The notes beneath the pieces were generated by a model. It had not been told where the DNA came from and made no database searches. It saw only the letters and a program-made list of their open reading frames with translations. Positions 51,279 through 60,152 of a DNA stretch of 64,000 bases are shown here, one piece after another. The stretch covers positions 62,001 to 126,000 of the forward strand of contig NZ_BAABEO010000011.1 in NCBI RefSeq assembly GCF_039540195.1. The letters are read 5' to 3'. Within the stretch, counting starts at the first letter, position 1, and each line of letters begins with the position of its first letter. The DNA comes from Zafaria ginkgonis. Lineage in GTDB: Bacteria > Actinomycetota > Actinomycetes > Actinomycetales > Micrococcaceae. The position numbers and the translations under genes were made by a program.

Positions 51279-51904
51279 GCCCGGCCGGCCCCGAAGACGT
51301 CGCGGAAGACCTCCACCGCGGCGTCGACCGCGCCGCGGTGGTCGGCGTTGAACCCCTCCGGATCGCGGGTGAATACGAAGCGGGTGATGGTTCCGGCGAG
51401 CATCAGCAGCGCGGGCTGGACGTTCCCGGCGTCGCGCAGTCCGGCCCACTCCGCCTCGGCGGCCACCGCTTCCGGCCGCTCCGCCAACGCCGACTCCAAG
51501 AGCCGTTCGGCCGCCTGGACGTGCTGGAGCGTCCGCCGGCGCAGCTCGGGGAAGGTCCGCACCAGTTCGCGACGGCGGCGGAACGCCTCCCCCGCGTCGG
51601 TGCTGGTGCGCAGCACCCCGGCCAGCAGCCGCACGGTCCGCGTGAGCAGGTCGGCCTCCCCGCCCAGGAACTCCTCGAACAGCTCGGGAGGCAGCGTGGG
51701 CTCGCGGGTACCGAGGACCGCATCCTCCTTGGTCGGGAAGTAATTGAAGAAGGTGCGCGCGGACACCCCGGCCCGCTCCGCAATGGCCGCGGTGGTCGCC
51801 TCCGGCAGGCCCTGCTCCAGCACCAGCGTCACCGCCGCCTCGTGGATCCGGGCCCACGTGGCAGCCCGCTGGCGTTCCCGCCTGCCCGGCTCAAAATTCT
51901 GCAT
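51275..51904 (-). CDS. TetR-family regulator divergent from mhpB
   Basis: A 209-residue regulator. The helix-turn-helix is 'TAAIAERAGVSARTFFNYFP' followed by 'TKEDAVLG' at about residues 35-65. The C-terminal helical domain includes 'LRTSTDAGEAFRRRRELVRT'. No Shine-Dalgarno sequence precedes the ATG at 51904. An array of four TGCA at 8-bp steps covers the start region, a likely operator. Gene order suggests it regulates itself and perhaps mhpBDFE. Confidence 0.88.
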   Translation of the reverse strand: MQNFEPGRRERQRAATWARIHEAAVTLVLEQGLPEATTAAIAERAGVSARTFFNYFPTKEDAVLGTREPTLPPELFEEFLGGEADLLTRTVRLLAGVLRTSTDAGEAFRRRRELVRTFPELRRRTLQHVQAAERLLESALAERPEAVAAEAEWAGLRDAGNVQPALLMLAGTITRFVFTRDPEGFNADHRGAVDAAVEVFRDVFGAGRA

Positions 51905-51927
51905 TGGTGCATTTTTGCAGCTCTGCA
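51900..51927. repeat. Four TGCA motifs at exact 8-bp spacing
   Basis: TGCA occurs at 51900, 51908, 51916 and 51924. The array overlaps the TetR start codon and extends upstream. TGCA is itself palindromic, and the regular step suits cooperative dimer binding. Confidence 0.65.
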
Positions 51928-52205
51928 TATTTTGTTCAACGCGCCCCGCCACCCCGGCCCGCGCCGCAGCGCCCGCCGTTCCGCCCCGGACCGCCACCCG
52001 CGGGCAGCGGAAATTTTCCGATCCGTACCATCCAGCGGAACGCGAGGGTGCACCCACCCCTCCGCGGGGGGTCCAATGGAACACGGGAAAGGCGGCGTCG
52101 GCGCCGCCGGCCCCTCAACACCCCGCCCCTCGCCGGTGCGGCGCGTCCCCCCAAGGGACTCCGACCGGCGGGAAGAAAACGCAGGCAAGTCGAAGGAGCG
52201 ATGCC
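51905..52205. other. Divergent promoter region of tetR and mhpBDFE
   Basis: A 301-base region without a credible gene, although open frames cross it. Apart from the TGCA array at its left edge and the AAGGAG site of mhpB at the right, I see no named element. Confidence 0.45.
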
Positions 52206-53147
52206 ATGAAGCAGGCTTTGGTGTGCATGTCACACAGCCCTCTGCTGGAACACACGAACCCGCCGGAAGAGGTGAAGGCCGCTGTCGAGGCATCCTTCGA
52301 GCACGTTCGCGCATTCGTCAAGGACTTCGATCCGGACCTGGTGGTCAACTTCGGCCCGGACCACTACAACGGGTTCTTCCAGGACCTCATGCCCCCGTTC
52401 TGCATCGGCTTCAAGGCCCACGGCACCGGCGACTACGACTCCTTCGACGGCGAGCTGAACGTGCCGACCGAGATCGCCGAGGACCTGGCCCAGTTCCTCG
52501 TCGACAGCGACCTCGACGTCGCCATTTCCCGCAAGATGGAGGTCGACCACGGCGCCGTGCAGCCGATGGAGATCATCTACAACGGCGACCCGACCGTGAA
52601 GCCGATGATCCCGGTGTTCATCAACGCCGTGGCCCGCCCGTACACCAAGATGCGCCGCGTCCGGAAGCTTGGCACCGCCATCGGCGAGTACTTCCGGAAC
52701 TCGGACAAGAAGGTCCTGTTCATCGGCTCCGGCGGCCTCTCCCACGATCCGCCCGTGCCGCGCTTCCACGAGGCCACCTTCGACCAGAAGAACTTCCTCG
52801 TCGAGGGCCGCCACCCCACCCCGGAGTTCCGCGCCGCGCGCCAGCAGAACACCATCAACACCGCGATCAAGTTCGCCGCCGGCGAGGCCGACATCATGGA
52901 CCTGAACCCCGAATGGGACCTGGAGTTCCTCGAGGTCTGCAAGTCCGGGAAGGTCGAGGACTTCGACGCCTACACCGCCGAAGAGATGGACCGCGTCGCG
53001 GGCCACTCCTCCCACGAGGTGCGCACCTGGGTCGCCGCGTACTCCGCGCTGCGCGCCTGCGGCGAGTACGAGGTCACCTTCGACTTCTACAAGCCCATCA
53101 AGGAATACATCGCCGGCTTCGGCGTGACGACGGCGGTGGTCAAGTAA
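52206..53147 (+). CDS. mhpB: 2,3-Dihydroxyphenylpropionate 1,2-dioxygenase (extradiol, LigB-type)
   Basis: A 313-residue ring-cleavage enzyme very similar to E. coli MhpB. It opens the ring of 2,3-dihydroxyphenylpropionate (or dihydroxycinnamate) beside the hydroxyls, using Fe(II). 'CMSHSPLLEHTNPPEEV' opens it, then 'NFGPDHYNGFFQDLMPPFCI'. The acid-base histidines are in 'MEVDHGAVQP' and 'GSGGLSHDPPVPRF', matching His115 and His179 of E. coli. Length 313 against 314. AAGGAG at seven bases supports ATG 52206. Its stop overlaps the next start (TAATG). Confidence 0.95.
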   Translation: MKQALVCMSHSPLLEHTNPPEEVKAAVEASFEHVRAFVKDFDPDLVVNFGPDHYNGFFQDLMPPFCIGFKAHGTGDYDSFDGELNVPTEIAEDLAQFLVDSDLDVAISRKMEVDHGAVQPMEIIYNGDPTVKPMIPVFINAVARPYTKMRRVRKLGTAIGEYFRNSDKKVLFIGSGGLSHDPPVPRFHEATFDQKNFLVEGRHPTPEFRAARQQNTINTAIKFAAGEADIMDLNPEWDLEFLEVCKSGKVEDFDAYTAEEMDRVAGHSSHEVRTWVAAYSALRACGEYEVTFDFYKPIKEYIAGFGVTTAVVK

Positions 53148-53971
53148 TGACGTTGCAGAACGAGAACCAACTGGCCGAGGCCGCCGCGGAGCGCCAGGCC
53201 GCACTGAAGGGCTTCGCGAACGAGCTCCTCACGGCCGCCGAGACGCTGGAGCCGGTCGCCCCGCTGCGCGGGCGCCTCGAGGGCATGGACGTCGACGACG
53301 CCTACGTGGTGCAGACCCTGCAGTTGGAGAAGCACCTGGCCGACGGCCGCGTGCTGGCCGGACGCAAGGTGGGGCTGACCTCCCTGGCCATGCAGCGGCA
53401 GTTGGGCGTGGACTCCCCCGACTTCGGGTTCTTCTTCGAGGACATGGTCCACAACGAGGGCGCCCGCCTGGCCGCCGGGGCGTTCGTCTCCCCCAAGGTC
53501 GAGCCGGAGTTCGGCTTCGTGCTGAAGGAGGCCCTGCAAGGCCCGGGCGTGACCGTCGAGCAGGCCCGCGCCGCCATCGGCGAGGTCTACGCGGCGATCG
53601 AAATCATCGACTCGCGTATCGCGGACTGGGACATCAAGCTGGTGGACACCGTCGCCGACAACGCATCCTGTGGAGCGATCGCCGTCGGCACCACCCCGCT
53701 GCCGGTATCCGTCGAGGACCTCACCACCGTGGCGTGCACCCTGCGGATCAACGGCGAGGCGCGCGAGTCCGGCACGGGCGAGGCCGTCATGGGCGACCCC
53801 GTGGCCCCGCTGGCCTGGCTGGCCAACGTGCTGGGCGAACAGGGCGTGGCGCTGGAGGCCGGGCAGCTGGTGCTGCCGGGTTCCTTCACCAAGGCCCTGC
53901 CCGTGGTTGCCGGCGAGTCCGCCACCGCCGACTTCGGGGACCTCGGGTCCCTGACCATCAACTTCATCTAA
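53147..53971 (+). CDS. mhpD: 2-Keto-4-pentenoate hydratase
   Basis: A 274-residue hydratase that adds water to 2-hydroxypenta-2,4-dienoate to give 4-hydroxy-2-oxovalerate. 'AGRKVGLTSLAMQRQLGVDS' then 'PDFGFFFEDM', 'PKVEPEFGFVL' (metal Glu residues) and 'IEIIDSRIADWDIKLVDTVA' are characteristic. The ATG overlaps the mhpB stop by one base. The start is chosen from this overlap; the same frame is open far upstream without meaning. Confidence 0.93.
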   Translation: MTLQNENQLAEAAAERQAALKGFANELLTAAETLEPVAPLRGRLEGMDVDDAYVVQTLQLEKHLADGRVLAGRKVGLTSLAMQRQLGVDSPDFGFFFEDMVHNEGARLAAGAFVSPKVEPEFGFVLKEALQGPGVTVEQARAAIGEVYAAIEIIDSRIADWDIKLVDTVADNASCGAIAVGTTPLPVSVEDLTTVACTLRINGEARESGTGEAVMGDPVAPLAWLANVLGEQGVALEAGQLVLPGSFTKALPVVAGESATADFGDLGSLTINFI

Positions 53972-53997
53972 CACCCCGGAATCAAAGGACCTACACC

Positions 53998-54942
53998 ATG
54001 GCCAAGAAGACCGCCGCCATCGTCGGATCCGGCAACATCGGCACCGACCTGATGTTCAAGATCATGCGCCGCAGCAAGAACGTCGAAGTCAAGTACATGA
54101 TCGGCGTCGACCCGAAGTCGGACGGCCTGGCCCGCGCCGCCAGGCTCGGCCTGACCACCTCCGCCGAGGGCGTGGACTGGCTGCTGAAGCAGGAGGAGCT
54201 GCCGGACTTCGTGTTCGAGTGCACCTCCGCCAAGGCCCACGAGGCCAACGCGCCCAAGTACAAGGAAGCCGGCATCCATGCCATCGACCTGACCCCGGCC
54301 GCCGTCGGCCCGTACCTGGCCCCGGTGGTGAACCTGGATTCGCTGACCGACACCATGAACGTCAACATGATCACCTGCGCCGGCCAGGCCACCACCCCGA
54401 TCGTCGCCGCGGTCTCCTCCGTGGTCCCGGTCGAGTACGCCGAGATCGTTGCCTCCATCGCCTCCAAGTCTGCCGGCCCGGGCACCCGCGCCAACGTGGA
54501 CGAGTTCACCGAGACCACGGCCAAGGCCCTGGAGGTCGTCGGCGGCGCCAAGAAGGGCAAGGCGATCATCATCATCAACCCGGTCGAGCCGCCGATGATC
54601 ATGCGCAACACCATCTACTGCATGATCCCCGCCGAGGCCGCCGAGGCCGGCGAGCTGCAGGACAAGATCCGTGCCGCCATCGACGAGTACGTCCTGAAGA
54701 TCAAGGACTACGTGCCCGGCTACGAGCTGCGCGTCGAGCCGCAGTTCGACGTCGCCCGCGAGGACTGGAACGGCTTCGGCCGCGTCGGCATCTGGGTCCA
54801 GGTCATGGGCGCCGCCGACTACCTGCCGGAGTACGCCGGCAACCTGGACATCATCACCGCCGCCGCCACCCGCACCGCGGACCTTTTGGCCGAGCGCATC
54901 GACGAGCATGCCGCAGCCCTGGCCGGCACCAACACCAAGTAG
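53998..54942 (+). CDS. mhpF: Acetaldehyde dehydrogenase (acylating)
   Basis: A 314-residue enzyme that turns acetaldehyde, NAD and CoA into acetyl-CoA. 'AAIVGSGNIGTDLMFKIMRR' is the NAD loop and 'MITCAGQATTPIVAAVSSVV' holds the catalytic Cys. 'IIINPVEPPMIMRNTIYCMI' is the third family block. It forms a channelling complex with the MhpE aldolase encoded next. Normal length. Confidence 0.96.
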   Translation: MAKKTAAIVGSGNIGTDLMFKIMRRSKNVEVKYMIGVDPKSDGLARAARLGLTTSAEGVDWLLKQEELPDFVFECTSAKAHEANAPKYKEAGIHAIDLTPAAVGPYLAPVVNLDSLTDTMNVNMITCAGQATTPIVAAVSSVVPVEYAEIVASIASKSAGPGTRANVDEFTETTAKALEVVGGAKKGKAIIIINPVEPPMIMRNTIYCMIPAEAAEAGELQDKIRAAIDEYVLKIKDYVPGYELRVEPQFDVAREDWNGFGRVGIWVQVMGAADYLPEYAGNLDIITAAATRTADLLAERIDEHAAALAGTNTK

Positions 54943-54951
54943 GAGCCCGCA

Positions 54952-55986
54952 ATGACCGCACCCCTGGACACCACGTTCGACGTCCGCCTGACGGACACCA
55001 CCCTGCGCGACGGCTCGCACGCCATGAGCCACAAGTTCACCGAGCGCCACGTGCGCGACGTGGTCCGCGCCCTGGACGACTCCCGCGTCGAGGTCATCGA
55101 GGTCACCCACGGCGACGGCCTGGGCGGTTCCTCCTTCAACTACGGCTTCTCCCTCACCCCGGAGCTGGACCTGATCCGGGCCGCCGTGGACGAGGCCAAG
55201 CAGGCCAAGATCGCCGTGCTCATGCTCCCGGGCCTGGGCACCATCCACGACCTGAACCAGGCGTTCGACGCCGGCGCGAAGGTCGCGCGCATCGCGACCC
55301 ACTGCACCGAGGCCGACATCTCGATCCAGCACTTCCAGCACGCCCGCAAGCTGGGCATGGAGACCGTGGGCTTCCTGATGCTGTCCCACCGCGTCTCCCC
55401 GGAGGAGCTGGCCAAGCAGGCCCGCATCATGGCCGACGCCGGCTGCCAGTGCGTGTACGTCGTCGACTCCGCCGGCGCGCTGATCCTCGATGACGTCTCC
55501 GACCGTGTCTCCGCGCTGGTCGCCGAGCTCGGCGACGATGCCCAGGTGGGCTTCCACGGCCACCAGAACATGAGCTTCGGCGTGGCGAACTCCGTGTTCG
55601 CCGTGCGTGCCGGCGCCAAGCAGATCGACGGCACCCTGGTTGCCCTGGGAGCCGGTGCGGGCAACTCCCCCACCGAGGTCCTGGCCGCCGCCTTCGACCG
55701 GCTGGAGATCAAGACCGGCGTCGACGTGCAGGGCCTCATGGCCGCCGCCGAGGACGTCGTCAAGCCGTTCATCACCCGCATGCCCGTCATGGACCGGGCG
55801 TCCATCATGCAGGGCTACGCCGGCGTGTACTCCTCCTTCCTGATCCACGCCGAGCGCGCGGCCCTCCGCTACGGCGTCCCGGCCTACCGCATCCTCGAGG
55901 AGATCGGCAAGGCCGGCTACGTGGGCGGCCAGGAGGACATGATCGTCGACGTCGCCGTGCAGCTCGCAGCCGAGGCCAAGAAGTAG
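54952..55986 (+). CDS. mhpE: 4-Hydroxy-2-oxovalerate aldolase
   Basis: A 344-residue aldolase that splits 4-hydroxy-2-oxovalerate into pyruvate and acetaldehyde. 'RLTDTTLRDGSHAMSHKFT' is the active-site block with Asp and Arg. The metal-binding HxH is in 'QVGFHGHQNMSFGVANS'. 'GLGAGAGNSPTEV'-type 'LGAGAGNSPTEVLAAAFDRL' follows. It acts with MhpF as a heterotetramer and is the last gene of this operon; a terminator follows. Confidence 0.96.
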   Translation: MTAPLDTTFDVRLTDTTLRDGSHAMSHKFTERHVRDVVRALDDSRVEVIEVTHGDGLGGSSFNYGFSLTPELDLIRAAVDEAKQAKIAVLMLPGLGTIHDLNQAFDAGAKVARIATHCTEADISIQHFQHARKLGMETVGFLMLSHRVSPEELAKQARIMADAGCQCVYVVDSAGALILDDVSDRVSALVAELGDDAQVGFHGHQNMSFGVANSVFAVRAGAKQIDGTLVALGAGAGNSPTEVLAAAFDRLEIKTGVDVQGLMAAAEDVVKPFITRMPVMDRASIMQGYAGVYSSFLIHAERAALRYGVPAYRILEEIGKAGYVGGQEDMIVDVAVQLAAEAKK

Positions 55987-56022
55987 GCCCCACCAGACCG
56001 GAAGTTAAACACTTCCTCCCAA

Positions 56023-56068
56023 GGGAGGGCCGCAGCTCAGGGGTGTTGCTGCGGCCCTCCCGCTTTTA
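56023..56068 (+). terminator. Intrinsic terminator of mhpBDFE
   Basis: A perfect 14-bp stem (56023-56036 with 56048-56061) with an 11-nt loop is followed by CGCTTTTAA. Confidence 0.85.
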
Positions 56069-56173
56069 ACCCGGGGCCAGGTGGGAGTTATCCACAATCA
56101 CGGTCAGGGGGCTGGGCGGGACTGCGTTCAACGGGCAGGCTCGAGGGACAGTCCCTTCCGGAAAGGAAACCCC

Positions 56174-57265
56174 ATGGGCCGGACCAAGCAGCGCAAACCC
56201 CGCACCTCCGCACGGACGCTTCCGCCGCCAACCGGTGTGCCCGGCATCTTCTCCGCCGTCGAGGCCTTGGCCCCCGAGTTCAAGGCCTGGCTGGGCCCGG
56301 ACGGGCTGGAGGTCGACTTCGAGGAACTGCTGACCTACATCACGGTGCCGTTGACCCTGGACGAAAGCCTTCATCCCAACGCCGAAGCCACGGCCTTCCG
56401 TGCCCTGCGGCTGGAGGCGGCGATCTGCCTCTCCATCGAGAAGTTCTGCCACGGCGACGAGTTCTTCTACCTCTCCTTCGTCAACACGCTTTCCCTGTTC
56501 ACGAACTTCCTCGAACAGACCGGTCGCTGGACGGGCACCGAGGAGGACCTCGACGCCCTGAGGGACTTCTACGATCGCGCGCACGCGGGGTTCGCCGCCG
56601 CCGGGCCCCGCGGCGGATTCGGCGTTCAGAAGCCCAACGACGAGGAGCGGTTGGCCTTCCTGGAAGGGCTGCCCCTGTCCCGCATGGCGGGGAAGCTGCT
56701 GGACGGCATCCACCACGGGTTGAGCGAGGATCCACCCCTGGCCTGGAGCGATGCCGTCGACGCGGCCGTCGAAGCCGCCGGATCCGACGGGTCGGCGGAT
56801 CCCGGATGCCTGCTCCGGGTCCTGCAATGCCTCGGCATCAGCAGATGGCTGCCTGGCGCGGCGAGGGTCGCACGGGCCAGGACGGCGCTGGCCGCGGCTT
56901 CGGACCTCGACCGGGAACTCGAACTTGAGGGGTGGGCGTACCGCGCCTTCGAACGGGCCTTCACGGAAACCGGCGCTTCGTGGAACAAGCCGGACACCCC
57001 CGCGGCCGCCTTGGGACGCCTGCTGGCCCACGCTGCGGCCACCACGGGATCCGTGTCCCGTTTGGCCATCAGCAATCCCGCCTGCATGGTTCCGGCGGCC
57101 AAGGCAGACGAGACCAAGGAACTCTACGCGGAGGTGGGACGGCGGCTCCAGGACCTGGCAGACCTGGGGCTGGTCGACCTGGGGGATTCAATCACCGTCC
57201 CGCCGGCGCTGGCTGATTGCCTTCTGGCCGTCTGGGAGGAGGTCGTAACCGAAAGCGCGGCTTGA
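56174..57265 (+). CDS. Unknown protein, first of a related pair (TGRWTGTEEDL motif)
   Basis: A 363-residue soluble, mainly helical protein of no family I recognise. A basic N-terminus ('MGRTKQRKPRTSARTLPPP') is followed by a helical body. The block 'LFTNFLEQTGRWTGTEEDLD' at about residues 112-131 recurs in the next gene. The C-terminal part ('LQDLADLGLVDLGDSITVPP') looks like a winged-helix end. Both genes share order and layout, so they are old duplicates. AAAGGA precedes the ATG. No enzyme motif, signal or membrane helix is seen. Confidence 0.75.
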   Translation: MGRTKQRKPRTSARTLPPPTGVPGIFSAVEALAPEFKAWLGPDGLEVDFEELLTYITVPLTLDESLHPNAEATAFRALRLEAAICLSIEKFCHGDEFFYLSFVNTLSLFTNFLEQTGRWTGTEEDLDALRDFYDRAHAGFAAAGPRGGFGVQKPNDEERLAFLEGLPLSRMAGKLLDGIHHGLSEDPPLAWSDAVDAAVEAAGSDGSADPGCLLRVLQCLGISRWLPGAARVARARTALAAASDLDRELELEGWAYRAFERAFTETGASWNKPDTPAAALGRLLAHAAATTGSVSRLAISNPACMVPAAKADETKELYAEVGRRLQDLADLGLVDLGDSITVPPALADCLLAVWEEVVTESAA

Positions 57266-57477
57266 CCGGACAGGTCCCCGGGTCGGAAGGTAGGCAGCCG
57301 GGGACCCTGGACCCGGACGACGGCATCGTGCCCGCGCCAGCGTCCCGCCAACGGCCCGGATCCTCGTTGGCACAGATCCCCCGTTGGCACAGTGCGTGGG
57401 TTTCTGGGAACGTGGAGTCGGAAGGTTCGCCGCCCTCCCCGACGACCCCATCCCCGGAACCCACCAGGAGTAGTCCA

Positions 57478-58599
57478 ATGGCCAAGAACACTCAGCGCCC
57501 CGGCCCCAAAGGGCCCTCCGGAACGGCCCCGCGCTCCCTTGGCGTCATGCGGGCGGACCGCGAGCTTGCCAGCCTGACCACGGTGTTCATCGAGTGGTAC
57601 GACGACGGCTCCGAGCCCGGTCTGGTCGACGAGGCCCGCGTGGCCCTGAAGGTCTTCACCGCGGCCCTCGGCGGCTACTTCGACGCCGATCCGGCCGCCA
57701 CCGCGACCGCCTACCGGGCCGAGGTGCTGGCGGCAGCCCTGGACCGGCTGATCAACTCGACCGCCGACGTCGACGTGGTGGACCATGCCGTCCGTTCGGC
57801 CCGGATCTTCACGCTCTTCCTGGAGGACACCGGCCGCTGGACGGGCACCGAGGAAGATCTGGAGGAGCTGTACCTGCTGTTCGACGAGGTCGAGACGCTT
57901 GCCTCCGAGCTGCCGGAAATCCCGGAGGAGCACATCCCCGACATCGAACCCGCCGCACAGTTGGAGGCCTTGGCGGAACTGCCCCTGGTGGCGGCCGCCG
58001 GTTCAATCCTGCGCTGGCTTGGCGACGGCAAAGACCTGGACGAGGACCTCATGCCGACCGCCGAGGACGAGGAGGACGCTGCCGCCGCGCTCGCCGCCGA
58101 CGGGGCCGTCGCCCTGCCGGTCGACCAGCTGCTGGCCGTGCTGGAGGTTTCCGGCCTGGTGTCGATCGACGCGGAGAGCGGGCAGGTCACCCCCACCGAG
58201 GAGGCTGCGGATTTCGGCACCGAGGATGCCTCCGATGAGTCCCGCCTCGCCGCCTACGCCGCGCTGGCGGTCGCCTACTACTGGATCGCCGTCACCGCGT
58301 TCAGCCCCGAGCTGCCTCTGTTGCAGGATTCCAGCGAACTGCTCGCCGTGGTGCTCGTCGCCGGCGCCTCGCCGACCCCGCCGACCGTCGAGGACCTGCT
58401 GGCTTCCTCCGACGGTGTGGGAGAGAGCGCCGACGACGTCGTCGCCGTCACCCACGGCCGGCTGCTGGAACTGGCGCAGGCCGGGCTGGTGGACCTGGCG
58501 GAGGCCGACGGGGCCAGCGGGGCGATCACCATTCCCCGGGAACTGGTGCCGTTGCTGGCCGAGGCCCTGGACCGCGCGGCGGAGGAGCCCGAAGACTAG
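57478..58599 (+). CDS. Unknown protein, second of the related pair (acidic paralogue)
   Basis: A 373-residue soluble protein related to its neighbour. It starts 'MAKNTQRPGPKGPSG', a similar basic leader, and has 'IFTLFLEDTGRWTGTEEDLE' at about residues 104-123. It ends with 'RLLELAQAGLVDLAEADGAS', matching the partner's tail. It is much more acidic ('PEEHIPDIEPAAQLEALAEL', 'EDEEDAAAALAADG'). CAGGAG seven bases before the ATG supports the start. The 212 bases between the two genes contain no other gene. Function unknown. Confidence 0.78.
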   Translation: MAKNTQRPGPKGPSGTAPRSLGVMRADRELASLTTVFIEWYDDGSEPGLVDEARVALKVFTAALGGYFDADPAATATAYRAEVLAAALDRLINSTADVDVVDHAVRSARIFTLFLEDTGRWTGTEEDLEELYLLFDEVETLASELPEIPEEHIPDIEPAAQLEALAELPLVAAAGSILRWLGDGKDLDEDLMPTAEDEEDAAAALAADGAVALPVDQLLAVLEVSGLVSIDAESGQVTPTEEAADFGTEDASDESRLAAYAALAVAYYWIAVTAFSPELPLLQDSSELLAVVLVAGASPTPPTVEDLLASSDGVGESADDVVAVTHGRLLELAQAGLVDLAEADGASGAITIPRELVPLLAEALDRAAEEPED

Positions 58600-58689
58600 G
58601 CGCGCGGCCCGCCGGCGGGCAAGCCGCCGGCGAACGAGCCTGCCTCAAGCGTGCCCTCGTCGGGCAATGCCCGGCGGTGCCTTCCGGGC

Positions 58690-60042
58690 CTATTCCTCGA
58701 TCGCCAGTTCCGGCGGGGCGTTCCGGAAGCCCCGGGTAAGCACAGCCAGGTAGGCCACGCCCAGGACGACCCACACCAGGCCCACCACCAGTGCCTGCCC
58801 GGACAGGCTGGTCCACAGCCACAGGCTGAGCCCCAGGCCGACCAGCGGCACCAGGAGGTAGCGCACCATGGCGTAGGCGCCGCGCCGGCGCTCGTCGATG
58901 ATGTAGTGCTTGATGACGGCCACGTTCACGAGCGAAAACGCCGTGAGCGCGCCGAAGTTGATCAGCGACGAGGCGAACGCCAGATCCACGAACAGCGAGA
59001 CCAGGCCGATGGCCGCCACCACGAGCGTGGCCCGCACCGGGGTCTTGAAGCGCGGGTGCAGGACCCCGAAGATCCGCCGCGGCAGGACGCCGTCGCGGCC
59101 CATGGAGAAGAGCAGCCGCGAGACGGTGGCCTGCTGCGACATCACCGCCCCGAAGCATCCGGCGACGAAGGCGGCGGTGAAGAACGCCTCCAGGAGGCCG
59201 CCGCCGACGGCGAACACCACGTCCAGCGCCGCCGCGTCCGGGTTGGTGTAGGAGCGCCAGTCGGGGTAGGCGAGGTTGGAGACCAGCGAGATCGCGATGA
59301 AGATCAGGCCTCCGAGCAGCGTGACCAGCATGATGGCGCGCGGGATGGTCCGGCGCGCGTCGCGGGTCTCCTCCGCCAGCGAGGAGATGGCGTCGAAGCC
59401 CAGGAACGAGTAGCAGAGGATCGCGGACCCCGCGAAGATTGCGGCGGTCCCGGGGCCCTGGCCATAGAGGGCATCGCCGAGCGAGGGCACCTCCGCGCCG
59501 GCGATCAGCCGCGCCGCAAGGACCGCGAAGACCACCAGGAACACGGTTTGGGCCACGACGATCGCGCTGTTGAGCCGGGAAAGCAACTTGATCCCGAGGG
59601 AGTTCAGCACCGTGACGACCGCGATCGACACCGCGATCCACACCGGCTGGGCGACGGCGGGCACCGCCTCGTGCAGGTACACGCCGATGACCAGGTACGC
59701 CATCATCGGGAGCAGCACGTAGTCCAGCATGATGGTCCAGCCGCCGAGGAATCCCAGGTGGCCGCCGAAGGTGCGCCGGGTGTAGGAGTAGGCGGCGCCG
59801 GTCACCGGGAAGGCCCGCGACATGGCGGCGTACGCGGCGGCGGTGAACAGCATGGCCACCAGGGTGACGATGTACGAGGTGACGATGTGCCCCTCGGTCA
59901 GGGTGTTCACCACGCCGTAGGTGGTGAAGGAGGCCATCGGCATCATGTAGGCCAGGCCGAAGACGACGGCGCCGCCGAGGCCGAGGACCTTGGCCAGCCG
60001 CGGCGGGGCGGCCGGGCCGGCGGAGGTGGTGGAAATGGGCAT
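58690..60042 (-). CDS. APC-family permease of the amidohydrolase operon
   Basis: A 450-residue transporter with 12 helices. 'VFGLAYMMPMASFTTYGVVN' is helix 1 and 'AAYAAMSRAFPVTGAAYSYT' is helix 2. 'FLGFDAISSLAEETRDARRT' (helix 6 end) is the APC core mark. Related permeases carry amino acids or polyamines. It lies 110 bases after the C45-peptidase-like gene on the same strand. The best guess is uptake of the amino compound released or used by that operon. Confidence 0.87.
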   Translation of the reverse strand: MPISTTSAGPAAPPRLAKVLGLGGAVVFGLAYMMPMASFTTYGVVNTLTEGHIVTSYIVTLVAMLFTAAAYAAMSRAFPVTGAAYSYTRRTFGGHLGFLGGWTIMLDYVLLPMMAYLVIGVYLHEAVPAVAQPVWIAVSIAVVTVLNSLGIKLLSRLNSAIVVAQTVFLVVFAVLAARLIAGAEVPSLGDALYGQGPGTAAIFAGSAILCYSFLGFDAISSLAEETRDARRTIPRAIMLVTLLGGLIFIAISLVSNLAYPDWRSYTNPDAAALDVVFAVGGGLLEAFFTAAFVAGCFGAVMSQQATVSRLLFSMGRDGVLPRRIFGVLHPRFKTPVRATLVVAAIGLVSLFVDLAFASSLINFGALTAFSLVNVAVIKHYIIDERRRGAYAMVRYLLVPLVGLGLSLWLWTSLSGQALVVGLVWVVLGVAYLAVLTRGFRNAPPELAIEE

Positions 60043-60152
60043 GCGGGAGCTCCAGGATGGTGGGTCGGAGACTGCGCGGCGGAACCGGCGCCGCGGAGCA
60101 TGGGATGGTGCGATGAAGTAGGTGCGAAAAGGCGGGACGGCTGCCCCGCGCT

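Noticed and set aside
50381..53971. A 1,196-codon plus-strand open frame
   Set aside because: It crosses the D-2-hydroxyacid dehydrogenase, TetR and mhpB genes in a wrong frame; only the last 274 codons (mhpD) are real.
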